This document shows positions 49,664 to 59,363 of a stretch of DNA of 64,000 nucleotides, one piece after another. The notes under the pieces are model-generated. The model did no database searches. It was not told the DNA's origin and was given only the letters and a program-made list of their open reading frames with translations. Each line of letters opens with the position of its first letter. The first letter of the stretch is position 1. Location of the stretch: the NCBI GenBank assembly GCA_035363115.1, contig DAOSEM010000002.1, forward strand, positions 124,001-188,000, in the 5' to 3' direction. This stretch comes from Syntrophales bacterium (lineage in GTDB: Bacteria > Desulfobacterota > Syntrophia > Syntrophales > PHBD01). The position numbers were made by a program, and so were the translations under genes.

Positions 49664-51285
49664 AAAAGCCTGTCCCGTCCATAACCCGCATCTCATCGAT
49701 CCTGGTGATCGTCATCAGCCTTGTCGTGGCCGTCTGCGTGCCCGTGGGCTATTTCCTCGTCGCGTACGAAAACATGCAGGGAGGCGTGAACGCGGAACTT
49801 GCATTTTCAGCACGGACCGTGGAAGAGCTCGTCGTCCGGAATCCGAAAACCTGGCAGTTCGAAGAGCTCCGGCTCCGGGAGATCCTGGAAAACAGGCTCG
49901 ATTACGATATCGGACAGTCGAGGGCCGTCAAGGACCTGAGGGGACAGGTCATTGCCCGGACCGAGGAATCCCTGACGGAGCCGCTGGTCACGTTCCGCGC
50001 TCCCGTGCATGAGGCGGGCACGGTGGTGGCGAACGTCGAGATCACCCGTTCCATAAACCATCTTGTTGTGCAGACGGTCATCGTCGGCGTCAGCTCCATC
50101 ATGATGGGGATCTTGATTTTCCTTCTCTTCCAGCGATTCCCGCTGCGGACTGTCCGGAAAGCTTACAGGGATCTGGAAGAGAACGAACAGCGCCTCGCCC
50201 TGGCCCTGGAGTCGGGTTCCTTTGGCGTCTGGGATTGGGACATCCGGAAGCACACCGTGACCAGCAACGACAGGATGTTCGAGATGTTCGGCGTTTCCAG
50301 GGACTCCTGCGTCACCCGGGACGACTGGCTGAACCGCGTACACCCGGAAGACCGCGACCGGGCGCTGAGGGATTACATCCCCCGGACGATCGGGGAAAAG
50401 GGATTCCACACCGAGTACCGCATCGTCCGTTCCGACGAGGCGATCCGGCATATCCAGGCCAACGGGATTGTCTTGCTGGATGATGAAGGCGAGCCTGCGA
50501 GGCTGATCATCCTGAACCGGGATATAACGGAGCGCAAACGGGCCGAGGAAGAGCAGATCAGGATCCACAAGCTGGAGTCGATCGGCACGCTGGCGGGAGG
50601 GATTGCCCATGATTTCAACAATCTCCTGGCCGTCGTCCAGGGTTACCTCGAACTGCTGATGACGGACGCTCCCGAGGGGGGTACGTCTCATGCCCGGATC
50701 TCGGCGGCCCGGAATGCCGTCAACCAGGCGATGGAGCTGACGGGCCTCCTGATCACTTTCTCCAAGGGAGGGGAACCGTTTAAAGAAATCATAGAAATTG
50801 CCGATTTGGTAAAAAACACCGTCCTGCGGAGCGTCGAGGAATGGCCGGTGGAGACGGAGTTCTTCATGGACGCCGATCTGTGGGCCCTGGAAGCGGATGA
50901 GAGGCAGCTCAGCCAGGTCGTCCGGAACCTGGCCGTCAATGCCGTGGAGGCGATGCCCGAAGGGGGGAGCCTCAAGGTCCGGATTGAGAACATCCGGGTT
51001 GCGGCCGCGGACGGACTGCCCGTTCCGGAAGGTCCTTATGTCCGGATTTCCATGGAGGATACGGGAAAGGGAATCCCAAAGGACGAACTGCCGCTCATCT
51101 TCGATCCCTACTATTCCACCAAGCAGCGGGGCGCGGAAAAGGGGATGGGACTTGGCCTGTCGGTCTGCCATTCCGTGGTCGGCAGGCACAACGGCTGCAT
51201 GATCGTGGAGTCGCAGGAAGGGAAAGGGACCATGGTCCGCGTCTACCTGCCCGCGGGCGTCCATTTGAGCGCTCCGGGTCCGTGA
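49660..51285 (+). CDS. PAS sensor histidine kinase
   Basis: 541 residues. Two transmembrane helices (about 7-29 and 133-153) bracket a roughly 100-residue periplasmic region that could contact the upstream binding proteins. A PAS domain (about 180-290, GSFGVWDWDIRKHTVTSNDRMFEMFGV) leads to the H-box GGIAHDFNNLLAVVQGYLEL, an N-box region, and GMGLGLSVCHSVVGRH. There is no receiver domain. The gene is translationally coupled to the PstS-like gene. Confidence 0.88.
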   Translation: MKKPVPSITRISSILVIVISLVVAVCVPVGYFLVAYENMQGGVNAELAFSARTVEELVVRNPKTWQFEELRLREILENRLDYDIGQSRAVKDLRGQVIARTEESLTEPLVTFRAPVHEAGTVVANVEITRSINHLVVQTVIVGVSSIMMGILIFLLFQRFPLRTVRKAYRDLEENEQRLALALESGSFGVWDWDIRKHTVTSNDRMFEMFGVSRDSCVTRDDWLNRVHPEDRDRALRDYIPRTIGEKGFHTEYRIVRSDEAIRHIQANGIVLLDDEGEPARLIILNRDITERKRAEEEQIRIHKLESIGTLAGGIAHDFNNLLAVVQGYLELLMTDAPEGGTSHARISAARNAVNQAMELTGLLITFSKGGEPFKEIIEIADLVKNTVLRSVEEWPVETEFFMDADLWALEADERQLSQVVRNLAVNAVEAMPEGGSLKVRIENIRVAAADGLPVPEGPYVRISMEDTGKGIPKDELPLIFDPYYSTKQRGAEKGMGLGLSVCHSVVGRHNGCMIVESQEGKGTMVRVYLPAGVHLSAPGP

Positions 51286-51323
51286 AGGTCCCCGGGTGAG
51301 AGAAGGACCGGCGAGAGACGGAC

Positions 51324-53939
51324 ATGGGGAAGTTACCAGGATCCAGGCTTATTTTCTTCCGTCCGGACAGCGACAGGCCGGAAGTCGCGGAGTTTCGCCG
51401 GACCATCCTGAACAGGATCCTCTTCGTCATTTCGCTCCTCGGCCTGCCCGCCGCCGTCATCGGCGCCGTCCAGTCCTGGATGCAGGGCCGGTGGGTGTTC
51501 TCCGTGCTCTACCTGGGCTTGTACGGGATCTTCCTGGCGGGGACCTTCGCCTCCCGGAGGCTGTCCTACCGGGTCCGGGCACTGATCCTGGTCTCCGCGC
51601 TGTTCCTGGTTTCCTTTTCAATCCTCCTGCGCATCGGCATGAGCGGCGTCGGCATGCAGCTCCTGCTTGGCGTCTGCTTCCTGTCGGCCTTGCTCTACGG
51701 GATGCGGACGGGGATCCTCGTCCTTCTCGCCTGCATTGCCGCGATCATCTTTGTGGCCGTCGGGATGACAACGGGCTTCATCCCGATCCACCCGGAACAC
51801 ATGCTGACCTCCCGGTCGGCCATGGCCTGGATTACCGGCCTGTTCATCTTTACCATGCTGGTCGCCGTCATGGTGATCGCGCCGGAGATGCTTCGGAATC
51901 GCATCGAGGAATCCCTGGACGTCCTTGAGGAACAGAAGAAGGAGGCAGAGGAAGCCAACCTCAAGCTCCAGCAGGAGATCCAGGTGCGAAAAAAGACCGA
52001 GGAGGGGCTGCGGGAGAGCGAAGAGCTGTACCGGAACCTGTTCGACAACCACACCGCCGTCAAGCTGCTGATCGATCCGGAAACGGCCGGAATCGTCGAT
52101 GCAAACCGGGCGGCCGTGGAGTACTACGGCTGGCCGCTGGAGCGGCTCCGGCGGATGAAGATGAGCGAGATCAACACGCTCAGTCCGGAGGAAGTGAACG
52201 CGGCCATGGAGCGGGCCAAGACCGGCCGGCAGTTCCGGTTCGAGTTCCGCCACCGCCGCGCGGACGGCTCGATCCGGGACGTCGAGGGGTTCAGCAGCAG
52301 GATCCGGGTGAAGGGGAAGGACCTGCTTCACTCCATCATTCACGACATCACGGCGCGAAAGGAGGCGGAGAACGCCCTTCGGGACAGTGAGGAGCGGTTT
52401 CGCCGGCTGGCGGAGAACGCGCGGGACGGCATCTGGACGACAGACCTGGATCTCCGGTTCACCTATGTAAGCCCCTACATTGAGGAGATGCTCGGTTATA
52501 CCGCGGAAGAGTTCCTGGGCATGCCGCCGGGCGGTGTGCTGACCCCGGCCTCCCTGGAGAAGTGCCTGCAGATCTTTGCGGAGGAGCGGGCCGCCGAGGA
52601 GGGCGGAAGCGGGAATCCACAGCGCTCCAGGATCATCGAGGTGGAGCACGTTCATAAAAACGGCGGCCTGGTCTGGGGCGAAATCAAGGTGACCTTCCTG
52701 CGCGATCAGGCCGGACGGGCAATGGGAATCCTGGGCTTTACCCGGGACATCACCGAGCGAAAGCGGGTGGAGGAGGAGCAGGAGAGGCTGAAGGAGGAGC
52801 TCAACCGCTCCCGGAAACTGGAGTCCGTCGGCACCCTTGCCGGCGGCATCGCCCACGATTTCAACAACCTGTTGATGGGAATCCAGGGCCATGCCTCGCT
52901 GATGATGCTCGATCTCCCGGAAAGCCATCCCCATCGCGTCCGGCTGCAGTACATCCAGGAGCAGGTCGTCAGCGCCTCCAGCCTGGCCGGCCAGCTCCTG
53001 GGATTTGCCCGCGGAGGACGCTACGAGGTCAAGCCCACGGACATGAACGACATCGTCGGGAAAACCGCCGACATGTTCGGGAGGACCAAGAAGGAGATTA
53101 TCATCCACAGATCGTTCCGTCCGGACCTCTGGACCGCGGAAGTGGACCGCTCCCAGATGGAGCAGGTCTTCATGAATCTCTACGTGAATGCCGGGCACGC
53201 CATGCCGGGGGGCGGCGAGCTCCGCCTCGGGACGGACAATGTCGTCCTGGCGGACGGGAGAGCGCTTTCCCTCGCTCCCGGGCGGTACGTGAAGATCTCC
53301 GTCAGCGACACGGGCATCGGCATGGACGACCAGACCCGGGAACGGATCTTCGACCCGTTTTTCACGACCAAGGGGATGGGACGGGGAACCGGCCTGGGAC
53401 TGGCCACGGTGTACGGGATCATCAAGGGGCACGGAGGCGCGATCGACGTGGCGAGCCGGCCCGGCCGGGGGACGACCTTCGAAATCCATCTGCCGGCGTC
53501 CAACAAGGCCGTCGACCGGGAGGTGGACCCGCAGGCGTCGGCCGCGGGGGGAACCGAGACGATCCTCCTGGTGGACGACGAGACTATGATCCTGAATGTC
53601 GCAAGGGAAATGCTGGAGGTCTTGGGGTATCGGGTTCTGTGCGCGGGAAGCGGCCAGGAGGCGGTCGCCGTCTACCGTGAGAAAAAGGACGGGATCGACA
53701 TGGTGATCCTGGACATGATCATGCCGGGCATGTCGGGCGGGGAAACCTTCGATCGCCTGCGGGAGATCGATGCGCAGGTCCCGGTCCTGCTTTCCAGCGG
53801 CTATAGCATCGATGGCGCGGCCCGGGAGATCCTCGACCGGGGCTGCAACGGCTTTCTCCAGAAACCCTTTCAGATGGAGCGGCTGGCCCGGGGCGTGCGA
53901 TCCATCCTGGACGGGAATAACAGTGGCCGGATCGGATAG
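51324..53939 (+). CDS. hybrid sensor histidine kinase with receiver domain
   Basis: 871 residues. About six N-terminal hydrophobic segments (residues 30-190) form a membrane sensor without a large external loop. A coiled coil and two PAS domains (about 235-360 and 370-490) precede the H-box GGIAHDFNNLLMGIQGHASL, an ATPase domain (GTGLGLATVYGIIKGHGG), and a C-terminal receiver (ILLVDDETMILNVAREMLEVLGY; phospho-Asp in MVILDMIMPGMSG). It follows the PAS kinase and may relay signals from it. No output HTH is attached. Confidence 0.88.
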   Translation: MGKLPGSRLIFFRPDSDRPEVAEFRRTILNRILFVISLLGLPAAVIGAVQSWMQGRWVFSVLYLGLYGIFLAGTFASRRLSYRVRALILVSALFLVSFSILLRIGMSGVGMQLLLGVCFLSALLYGMRTGILVLLACIAAIIFVAVGMTTGFIPIHPEHMLTSRSAMAWITGLFIFTMLVAVMVIAPEMLRNRIEESLDVLEEQKKEAEEANLKLQQEIQVRKKTEEGLRESEELYRNLFDNHTAVKLLIDPETAGIVDANRAAVEYYGWPLERLRRMKMSEINTLSPEEVNAAMERAKTGRQFRFEFRHRRADGSIRDVEGFSSRIRVKGKDLLHSIIHDITARKEAENALRDSEERFRRLAENARDGIWTTDLDLRFTYVSPYIEEMLGYTAEEFLGMPPGGVLTPASLEKCLQIFAEERAAEEGGSGNPQRSRIIEVEHVHKNGGLVWGEIKVTFLRDQAGRAMGILGFTRDITERKRVEEEQERLKEELNRSRKLESVGTLAGGIAHDFNNLLMGIQGHASLMMLDLPESHPHRVRLQYIQEQVVSASSLAGQLLGFARGGRYEVKPTDMNDIVGKTADMFGRTKKEIIIHRSFRPDLWTAEVDRSQMEQVFMNLYVNAGHAMPGGGELRLGTDNVVLADGRALSLAPGRYVKISVSDTGIGMDDQTRERIFDPFFTTKGMGRGTGLGLATVYGIIKGHGGAIDVASRPGRGTTFEIHLPASNKAVDREVDPQASAAGGTETILLVDDETMILNVAREMLEVLGYRVLCAGSGQEAVAVYREKKDGIDMVILDMIMPGMSGGETFDRLREIDAQVPVLLSSGYSIDGAAREILDRGCNGFLQKPFQMERLARGVRSILDGNNSGRIG

Positions 53940-54087
53940 GGCGGATTGCCGGCGGCGCGCAACCGTCACGCCCGGAAAGAAAGCCGTTGGCTTGAAGGGG
54001 AAAGTGGAATAAGGTCGGGCGTCGGTCATGGCAGGCAGTCCGTATCAACCGGCGGAGCCCGCAAATCACCGGAGGAACCCGCAATCC

Positions 54088-54507
54088 ATGAAATCATACC
54101 GCGAAGAGCTCTGGTTCAACGTCCCCGCGCGGCGGGGCTTCATCAACATCACCCCCGCGGTGGAGGAGTGCCTGCGGAAAAGCGGCGTCCGGGAGGGGAT
54201 GGCCCTGGTCAACGCCATGCACATCACCGCGTCGGTCTTCATCAACGACGACGAGCCGGGGCTGCACCAGGACTACGAGGAGTGGCTGGAGAAGCTGGCC
54301 CCCCACGAGCCAGTGTCCCGCTACCGCCACAACCGGACGGGGGAAGACAACGGGGACGCCCACCTGAAGCGGCAGGTCATGGGCCGGGAGGTGGTCGTGG
54401 CCGTCACCGCCGGGAAGCTGGATTTCGGCCCCTGGGAGCAGATCTTCTACGGCGAGTTCGACGGGCGCAGGAGGAAGCGGGTTCTCGTCAAGATCATCGG
54501 CGAGTGA
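54088..54507 (+). CDS. YjbQ family protein (UPF0047)
   Basis: 139 residues from the ATG at 54088 with GGAGGA upstream. The sequence NVPARRGFINITPAVEE, the ASVFINDDE segment, RHNRTGEDNGDAHLKRQVMG and LGxW-like GPWEQIFYGEFDG are the family's conserved stretches. Members substitute weakly for thiamine-phosphate synthase in E. coli, but the native role is not settled. It sits alone between the kinase and LemA genes. Confidence 0.85.
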   Translation: MKSYREELWFNVPARRGFINITPAVEECLRKSGVREGMALVNAMHITASVFINDDEPGLHQDYEEWLEKLAPHEPVSRYRHNRTGEDNGDAHLKRQVMGREVVVAVTAGKLDFGPWEQIFYGEFDGRRRKRVLVKIIGE

Positions 54508-54544
54508 GGCAGGACAGGAAATCAAACCATTTCAGGAGGAAGCC

Positions 54545-55102
54545 ATGTTCATGTTCGTCGTTTTCGTCGGGGCGGTTGCCATCGTCGTCATCGGCATTGT
54601 CCTTTACAATGCACTGGTCCGGGGCCGGAACACCGTGGAATCCACCTGGGCGGACGTCGACGTCCTCCTGAAAAAACGCTACGACCTGGTGCCGAACCTG
54701 GCCGAGGCGGTCCGCGCCTATGCGGCCCATGAGCGGGGCCTCTTCGACAAGCTGTCGGAGGCCCGGGCCGCCGCCGCCGGCGCGCCGACCCCGGCGGCGA
54801 AGACGAAGGCCGAGAACGCCCTGACCGATGCCGTCCGCGGCCTCTTCGCCGTGGCCGAGGCCTACCCGGACCTGAAGGCCAGCGAGGAGTTCATGCAGCT
54901 GCAGCAGCAGCTCCGGGAGCTGGAGGACGCCATCGAGGGTGCCCGGAGGACCTACAACGCCGTCGTCCGGGAGTTCAACATCCGGATCGAGGCCTTTCCC
55001 TCCAACGTCGTCGCCACGTGGTTCGAGTTCAAGAAGGCGGACTTCTTCGAGCTCGAGGCGCCGGAGGCCGAGAAACAGCCGGTCAAGATCAGCTTTTCAT
55101 GA
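54545..55102 (+). CDS. LemA family protein
   Basis: 185 residues. One N-terminal transmembrane helix (about 3-22) is followed by long helices carrying YNALVRGRNTVESTWADVDVLLKKRYDLVPNLAEAVRAYAAHE and a late YNAVVREFNIRIEAFPSNVVA..FEFKKADFFE, the family signature. LemA proteins are membrane-anchored helical bundles of unclear function. It overlaps the MFS gene by ATGA. Confidence 0.9.
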   Translation: MFMFVVFVGAVAIVVIGIVLYNALVRGRNTVESTWADVDVLLKKRYDLVPNLAEAVRAYAAHERGLFDKLSEARAAAAGAPTPAAKTKAENALTDAVRGLFAVAEAYPDLKASEEFMQLQQQLRELEDAIEGARRTYNAVVREFNIRIEAFPSNVVATWFEFKKADFFELEAPEAEKQPVKISFS

Positions 55103-56367
55103 TCCCGGCCGGCCGCCGTCCGGGAAGCCTGCCGCACTGGGCCTGGTTCATCCTCGCCGCCGGCTTCCTGGACCTCTTCGTCAACTACTCCGTCCGCCTC
55201 GGCTACGGCGTGGTCCTCCCCGAGATGATCCGGGACCTGGACCTCAGCCGCACTGCCGGCGGGACCATCTACAACGCCTACCTGGTCACGTACATCGCCC
55301 TGACGCCCCTGACGGGCTGGCTCACCGACCGGGTCGGTGCCCGGCGGGTCATCCCGGTCTGCCTCGCCGTCCTGGGTCTCGGCGTGCTCCTCATGGCTGG
55401 GGCGGCGAGCCTCGAGAGCGCCTGCCTGGCCTACGCGATCGTGGGGGTGGGAGCCACGGGGATCTGGACGCCCGTCCTGGCGGTCGTCCAGCGCTGGTTC
55501 GCCCCGCGGCGCCGCGGCCTCGCCCTTGGCATCCTCTCCACGGGATACGGCCTCGGCTTTGCGGCCGTCGGCGCCTTCTTTCCCCTCGTGGCGGGCCAGT
55601 TCGGCTGGCGCCACACCTGGACCATCCTGGGAGCGGTCGCCCTGGTCCTCGTGGCGGTCAACGGCCTTCTCCTCCGCAACGACCCGGAGTCCTGCGGCGT
55701 TGATCCCTGGGGCGGGAAGAGAGAGCGAGGCGCTTCGGCGGGTGGTGCGGAGACGGAGCCGACGGGCGGACTGCGGGAGGAGATCCTTCGGAATCCGACG
55801 TTCTGGTGGATCGGCCTTTCCTACTTCTGCATCTCCTATTCCCTCTACGGAATCACCACGTTCATGGTAGACTACGCCCGGGACCAGGCGGGGCTCTCCC
55901 TCGGGGCGGCGAGCTTTCTGGCGACGATCCACGGCTCTTTCCAGGTCCTGGGGGTCCTGACGCTGCTGCCCCTGTCGGACCGGCTGGGGCGTCGGAAGAC
56001 CATCCTGCTGTCGAACCTTTGTATCGCCCTGGCCGTTCTGGGGATCGTCGCGGCAGGCTCCGGGCAGGCGGCCCTGTCGGCGCTGGTGGCCGTCTTCGCC
56101 GTCTTCTACGGCGTTACGTTTCCCATCTACGGCGCCTGCGCCGGGGACTACTTCCCCCGGCGGATGATCGGGACCGTCATCGGAGCCTGGACACCCCTGT
56201 ACGGTGGCGGGGCGATCCTTTCCCACTGGGTCGGGGGAATGCTGCGGGACAGCCAAGGAACCTACGACGCCGCCTTCATGCTGGACGCGGGAATGGCCGT
56301 CGCCGCGCTCGCGCTCTTCCTCTTCGTCCGGGAGAGGCCGGACCATACCGGCAGGAACGTGCCATGA
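55099..56367 (+). CDS. MFS transporter
   Basis: 422 residues from the ATG at 55099, coupled to LemA; the upstream frame start at 55018 lies inside LemA. Twelve hydrophobic segments can be traced in two halves with a central cytoplasmic loop (about 200-235). The loop after TM2 has GWLTDRVGARRVIPV, the conserved motif A, and its partner after TM8 reads LSDRLGRRKTILL. The architecture resembles monocarboxylate/oxalate-formate-type antiporters, so an organic anion is likely. It overlaps the 4Fe-4S gene by ATGA. Confidence 0.85.
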   Translation: MIPAGRRPGSLPHWAWFILAAGFLDLFVNYSVRLGYGVVLPEMIRDLDLSRTAGGTIYNAYLVTYIALTPLTGWLTDRVGARRVIPVCLAVLGLGVLLMAGAASLESACLAYAIVGVGATGIWTPVLAVVQRWFAPRRRGLALGILSTGYGLGFAAVGAFFPLVAGQFGWRHTWTILGAVALVLVAVNGLLLRNDPESCGVDPWGGKRERGASAGGAETEPTGGLREEILRNPTFWWIGLSYFCISYSLYGITTFMVDYARDQAGLSLGAASFLATIHGSFQVLGVLTLLPLSDRLGRRKTILLSNLCIALAVLGIVAAGSGQAALSALVAVFAVFYGVTFPIYGACAGDYFPRRMIGTVIGAWTPLYGGGAILSHWVGGMLRDSQGTYDAAFMLDAGMAVAALALFLFVRERPDHTGRNVP

Positions 56368-57647
56368 GCCACCACCATCAGAAATCGGGATACACGGCCC
56401 TGGTGGACCGGCTGAACCGCTTCCCCCAGGGGGCGCCGCCGTCGGAGCTGCTCTACAAGATCCTCAGCATCCTGTTCCGGGAGAAGGAGGCGGCCCTGGT
56501 CTCGCTCCTCCCGATCCGCCCCTTCACGGCGGAGCAGGCGGCCCGCCGCTGGAAGATGAGTGTAGCGGAGACGAGAAAGATCCTGGACGAACTGGCGGGG
56601 CGGGCGATCCTCCTCGACACGGAGAACGAGAAGGGCGTGCAGACCTGGGTGCTCCCGCCGCCCATGGCCGGCTTCTTCGAGTTCTCCCTCATGCGGACCC
56701 GCGGGGACATCGACCAGAAGGTGCTCAGCGAGCTCTTCTACCAGTACCTCAACGTGGAGGAGGACTTCGTCCGGGAGCTCTTCGCGGACGGGGAGACGCG
56801 GCTCGGCCGGGCCTTCGTCCAGGAGCCGGCCCTGCCGGAGGAGCCGGGCCTCCTGATCCTCGACTACGAGCGGGCCACGGAGGTCATCCGGACCGCCTCG
56901 GTCCGGGGCGTCAGCACCTGCTACTGCCGCCACAAGATGGGGCACCTGGGCCGCGCCTGCGACGCGCCGCTCGAGATCTGCATGACCTTCAACGGCTCGG
57001 CGGAGTCCCTGGTGAAGCACGGCCATGCCCGGGCCGTGGACGTACAGGAGGGGCTGGACCTCCTCCGGGAAGCCTGGGAGCGGAGCCTCGTCCAGTTCGG
57101 ATCCAACGTGCGGGAGGAGGTCAACTTCATCTGCAACTGCTGTGGCTGCTGCTGCGAGGCCATGCACGCGGCCCGCCGCTTCTCCCTCCTTCAGCCGGTC
57201 CACACGACGAACTTCCTGCCGGTCGTCTCGGAGGAGGGTTGCACCGGCTGCGGGCGTTGCGCCGACGTCTGCCCCGTGGAGGCCATGACCCTGGTCTCGG
57301 CGAACGACCCCGCAAAGCCGAAGAAACGGACGGCGCGGCTCCGGGAGGAAATCTGCCTGGGCTGCGGCGTCTGTGTCCGCGCCTGCCGGGAGGGCCTGAT
57401 CCGCCTCACGAGCCGGCCCGAACGGGTCATCACCCCCCTAAACACCGCGCACCTGGCCGTCGTCATGGCCGTCGAGCGCGGAAAGCTCCAGAACCTGATC
57501 TTCGACAACCGGGCGCTCTTCAGCCACCGGGCCATGGCGGCGATCCTGGGGGCGATCCTCCGCCTGCCGCCGGTGCAGCAGGCCATGGCGTCCCGGCAGA
57601 TGAAGTCCCGCTACCTGGAGACGCTCATCCGGCGGATGGGTTCGTAA
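56364..57647 (+). CDS. Cys-rich 4Fe-4S protein (paralogue of 25904-26989)
   Basis: 427 residues, start coupled to the MFS gene (ATGA). An N-terminal winged-helix-like region (FTAEQAARRWKMSVAETRKILDELAGRAILL) precedes C-x-C-x9-C (STCYCRHKMGHLGRAC), the cluster ICNCCGCCCE, and two ferredoxin sites, CTGCGRCADVCP and CLGCGVCVRACR. The same module order as at 25904 shows common descent. Here it also has a helical C-terminal extension of about 80 residues. It probably transfers electrons for a redox reaction linked to the transported anion. Confidence 0.82.
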   Translation: MSHHHQKSGYTALVDRLNRFPQGAPPSELLYKILSILFREKEAALVSLLPIRPFTAEQAARRWKMSVAETRKILDELAGRAILLDTENEKGVQTWVLPPPMAGFFEFSLMRTRGDIDQKVLSELFYQYLNVEEDFVRELFADGETRLGRAFVQEPALPEEPGLLILDYERATEVIRTASVRGVSTCYCRHKMGHLGRACDAPLEICMTFNGSAESLVKHGHARAVDVQEGLDLLREAWERSLVQFGSNVREEVNFICNCCGCCCEAMHAARRFSLLQPVHTTNFLPVVSEEGCTGCGRCADVCPVEAMTLVSANDPAKPKKRTARLREEICLGCGVCVRACREGLIRLTSRPERVITPLNTAHLAVVMAVERGKLQNLIFDNRALFSHRAMAAILGAILRLPPVQQAMASRQMKSRYLETLIRRMGS

Positions 57648-57713
57648 AACCTTCATCCCGCCTCTCTACCCTTCCATTTCCCGCGAAAATAGGGTATCTC
57701 GTGTCGGCCCGAC

Positions 57714-57751
57714 GGAACAGATTTGTGCCATTTGCGGCCCGAATTTGTTCC
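57714..57751. repeat. 10-bp inverted repeat upstream of the DUF1846 gene
   Basis: Arms GGAACAGATT (57714-57723) and AATTTGTTCC (57742-57751) with an 18-base loop; the only mismatch is a G-U in RNA. A further GGAACAAA copy lies near 57790. It could be an operator or an mRNA hairpin; no U tract follows. Confidence 0.4.
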
Positions 57752-57825
57752 ACGGGCTATCATGATGCCGGGCATGCCTGTGTACAGCAGGAACAAAGGC
57801 GACCAATGTTCTGAGGGGGGAAGGG

Positions 57826-59349
57826 ATGACGGGGCGGGAGAGGAACGGGTTCGACAACGAGCAGTACATCCGGGAACAGACGGAGGAGATTCTCGAGCGG
57901 GTCAAGCGCTTCGACAACAAACTGTACCTGGAGTTCGGCGGGAAGCTTCTCTATGACTACCACGCCGCGCGCGTCCTGCCCGGGTACGACGCCAACGTCA
58001 AGATGCGCCTGATCCAGGAGCTGAAGGGCAGCGCCGACATCCTCCTGTGCATCTACGCCGGCGACATCGAGCGGAAGAAGATCCGGGCCGACTTCGGCAT
58101 CACCTACGACTCCGACGCGATGAAGCTGATCGACGACCTGAGGGGCTGGGGCATCGAGGTCCTCGGCGTGGTCATCACCCGCTACGAGGGCCAGCCGGCG
58201 GCGGCGCTCTTCAAGAACAAGCTGGAGCGGCGCGGCGTCCGGGTCTTCACCCACCGGTTCACGAAAGGCTACCCGACGGACGTCGAGTCCATCGTGAGCG
58301 ACGAGGGATACGGGGCCAACGAGTACATCCCCACGGAGAAGCCCCTCGTCATCGTCACGGGGCCGGGGCCGGGGAGCGGCAAGCTCGCCACCTGCCTGTC
58401 CCAGCTCTACCACGAGTACCGGCGCGGCGTGAAGGCGGGCTACGCCAAGTTCGAGACCTTCCCCATCTGGAGCATTCCCCTGAAGCACCCGGTCAACGTG
58501 GCCTACGAGGCGGCCACGGCGGACATCCGGGACTTCAACCTCATCGACCCCTTCCACCTGGAGGCCTACGGGAAGAGCTCCGTCAACTACAACCGCGACG
58601 TGGCGGTGTTCCCCGTCCTCAGGAGGATCCTGGAGAAGATCACCGGGACGGAGTCTTTCTACCAGTCCCCCACCGACATGGGCGTGAACCGCGCCGGCTT
58701 CGCCATCATCGACGACGCCGTGACCCGGGAGGCGGCGAAGCAGGAGATCCTGCGGCGCTATTACCGGTACCGCTGCGAGTACGCCATGGGGTTCGCCGAC
58801 CGGGAGACGGTGCAGCGGGTGGAGCTGTTCATGAAGGATTTCCGCCTGCAGCCGGAGGATCGGCGGGTCGTGGCGCCGTCCTGGGAGGCCGCCCGGGAGG
58901 CGCAGGAACAGGAGAAGGGCAACGAGGGGATCTACTGCGGTGCGGCGATCGAGCTGGTGGACGGGACGATCGTGAAGGGAAACAACTCGCCCCTGATGCA
59001 CGCCGCCTCCAGCCTCGTCATTCACGCCGTCAAGCACCTGGCGGCGATTCCCGCCAAGATCAAGCTGCTGCCGCCCTACATCACCGACGCGGTGCACAAC
59101 CTCCGGACGGAGGCCCTGGGGGAGAAATCCGTCAGCATGGACCTGCAGGAGACGCTGGTGGCCCTGGGAATCAGCGCCGCCACCAACCCGGCGGCCCAGC
59201 TTGCCGTGGAGAAGCTCCGGGAGCTCCGGAACTGCGAGGTCCACATGACCCACATGCCCACGCCAGGCGACGAGGCGGGCCTGCGGCGGATCGGCGTCAA
59301 CCTGACAAGCGAGCCCAACTTCGCCACGAAGAACCTCTTTCTCTTCTGA
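57826..59349 (+). CDS. DUF1846 family protein
   Basis: 507 residues, the standard length. The conserved start GFDNEQYIREQTEEILERVKRFDNKLYLEFGGKLLYDYHAARVLPGYDANVKMRL and the glycine-rich VTGPGPGSGKLATCLSQLYHEY (a nucleotide-type loop) with KFETFPIWSIPLKHPVNVAYEAATADI are diagnostic of DUF1846. Structure and activity of the family are not functionally explained. The AT-richer 178 bases before it hold an inverted repeat. Confidence 0.92.
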   Translation: MTGRERNGFDNEQYIREQTEEILERVKRFDNKLYLEFGGKLLYDYHAARVLPGYDANVKMRLIQELKGSADILLCIYAGDIERKKIRADFGITYDSDAMKLIDDLRGWGIEVLGVVITRYEGQPAAALFKNKLERRGVRVFTHRFTKGYPTDVESIVSDEGYGANEYIPTEKPLVIVTGPGPGSGKLATCLSQLYHEYRRGVKAGYAKFETFPIWSIPLKHPVNVAYEAATADIRDFNLIDPFHLEAYGKSSVNYNRDVAVFPVLRRILEKITGTESFYQSPTDMGVNRAGFAIIDDAVTREAAKQEILRRYYRYRCEYAMGFADRETVQRVELFMKDFRLQPEDRRVVAPSWEAAREAQEQEKGNEGIYCGAAIELVDGTIVKGNNSPLMHAASSLVIHAVKHLAAIPAKIKLLPPYITDAVHNLRTEALGEKSVSMDLQETLVALGISAATNPAAQLAVEKLRELRNCEVHMTHMPTPGDEAGLRRIGVNLTSEPNFATKNLFLF

Positions 59350-59363
59350 TCCATTCGGCAGGC

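Noticed and set aside
51618..54029. 803-residue open frame on the minus strand
   Set aside because: Antisense to the hybrid kinase; a high-GC shadow without domains.
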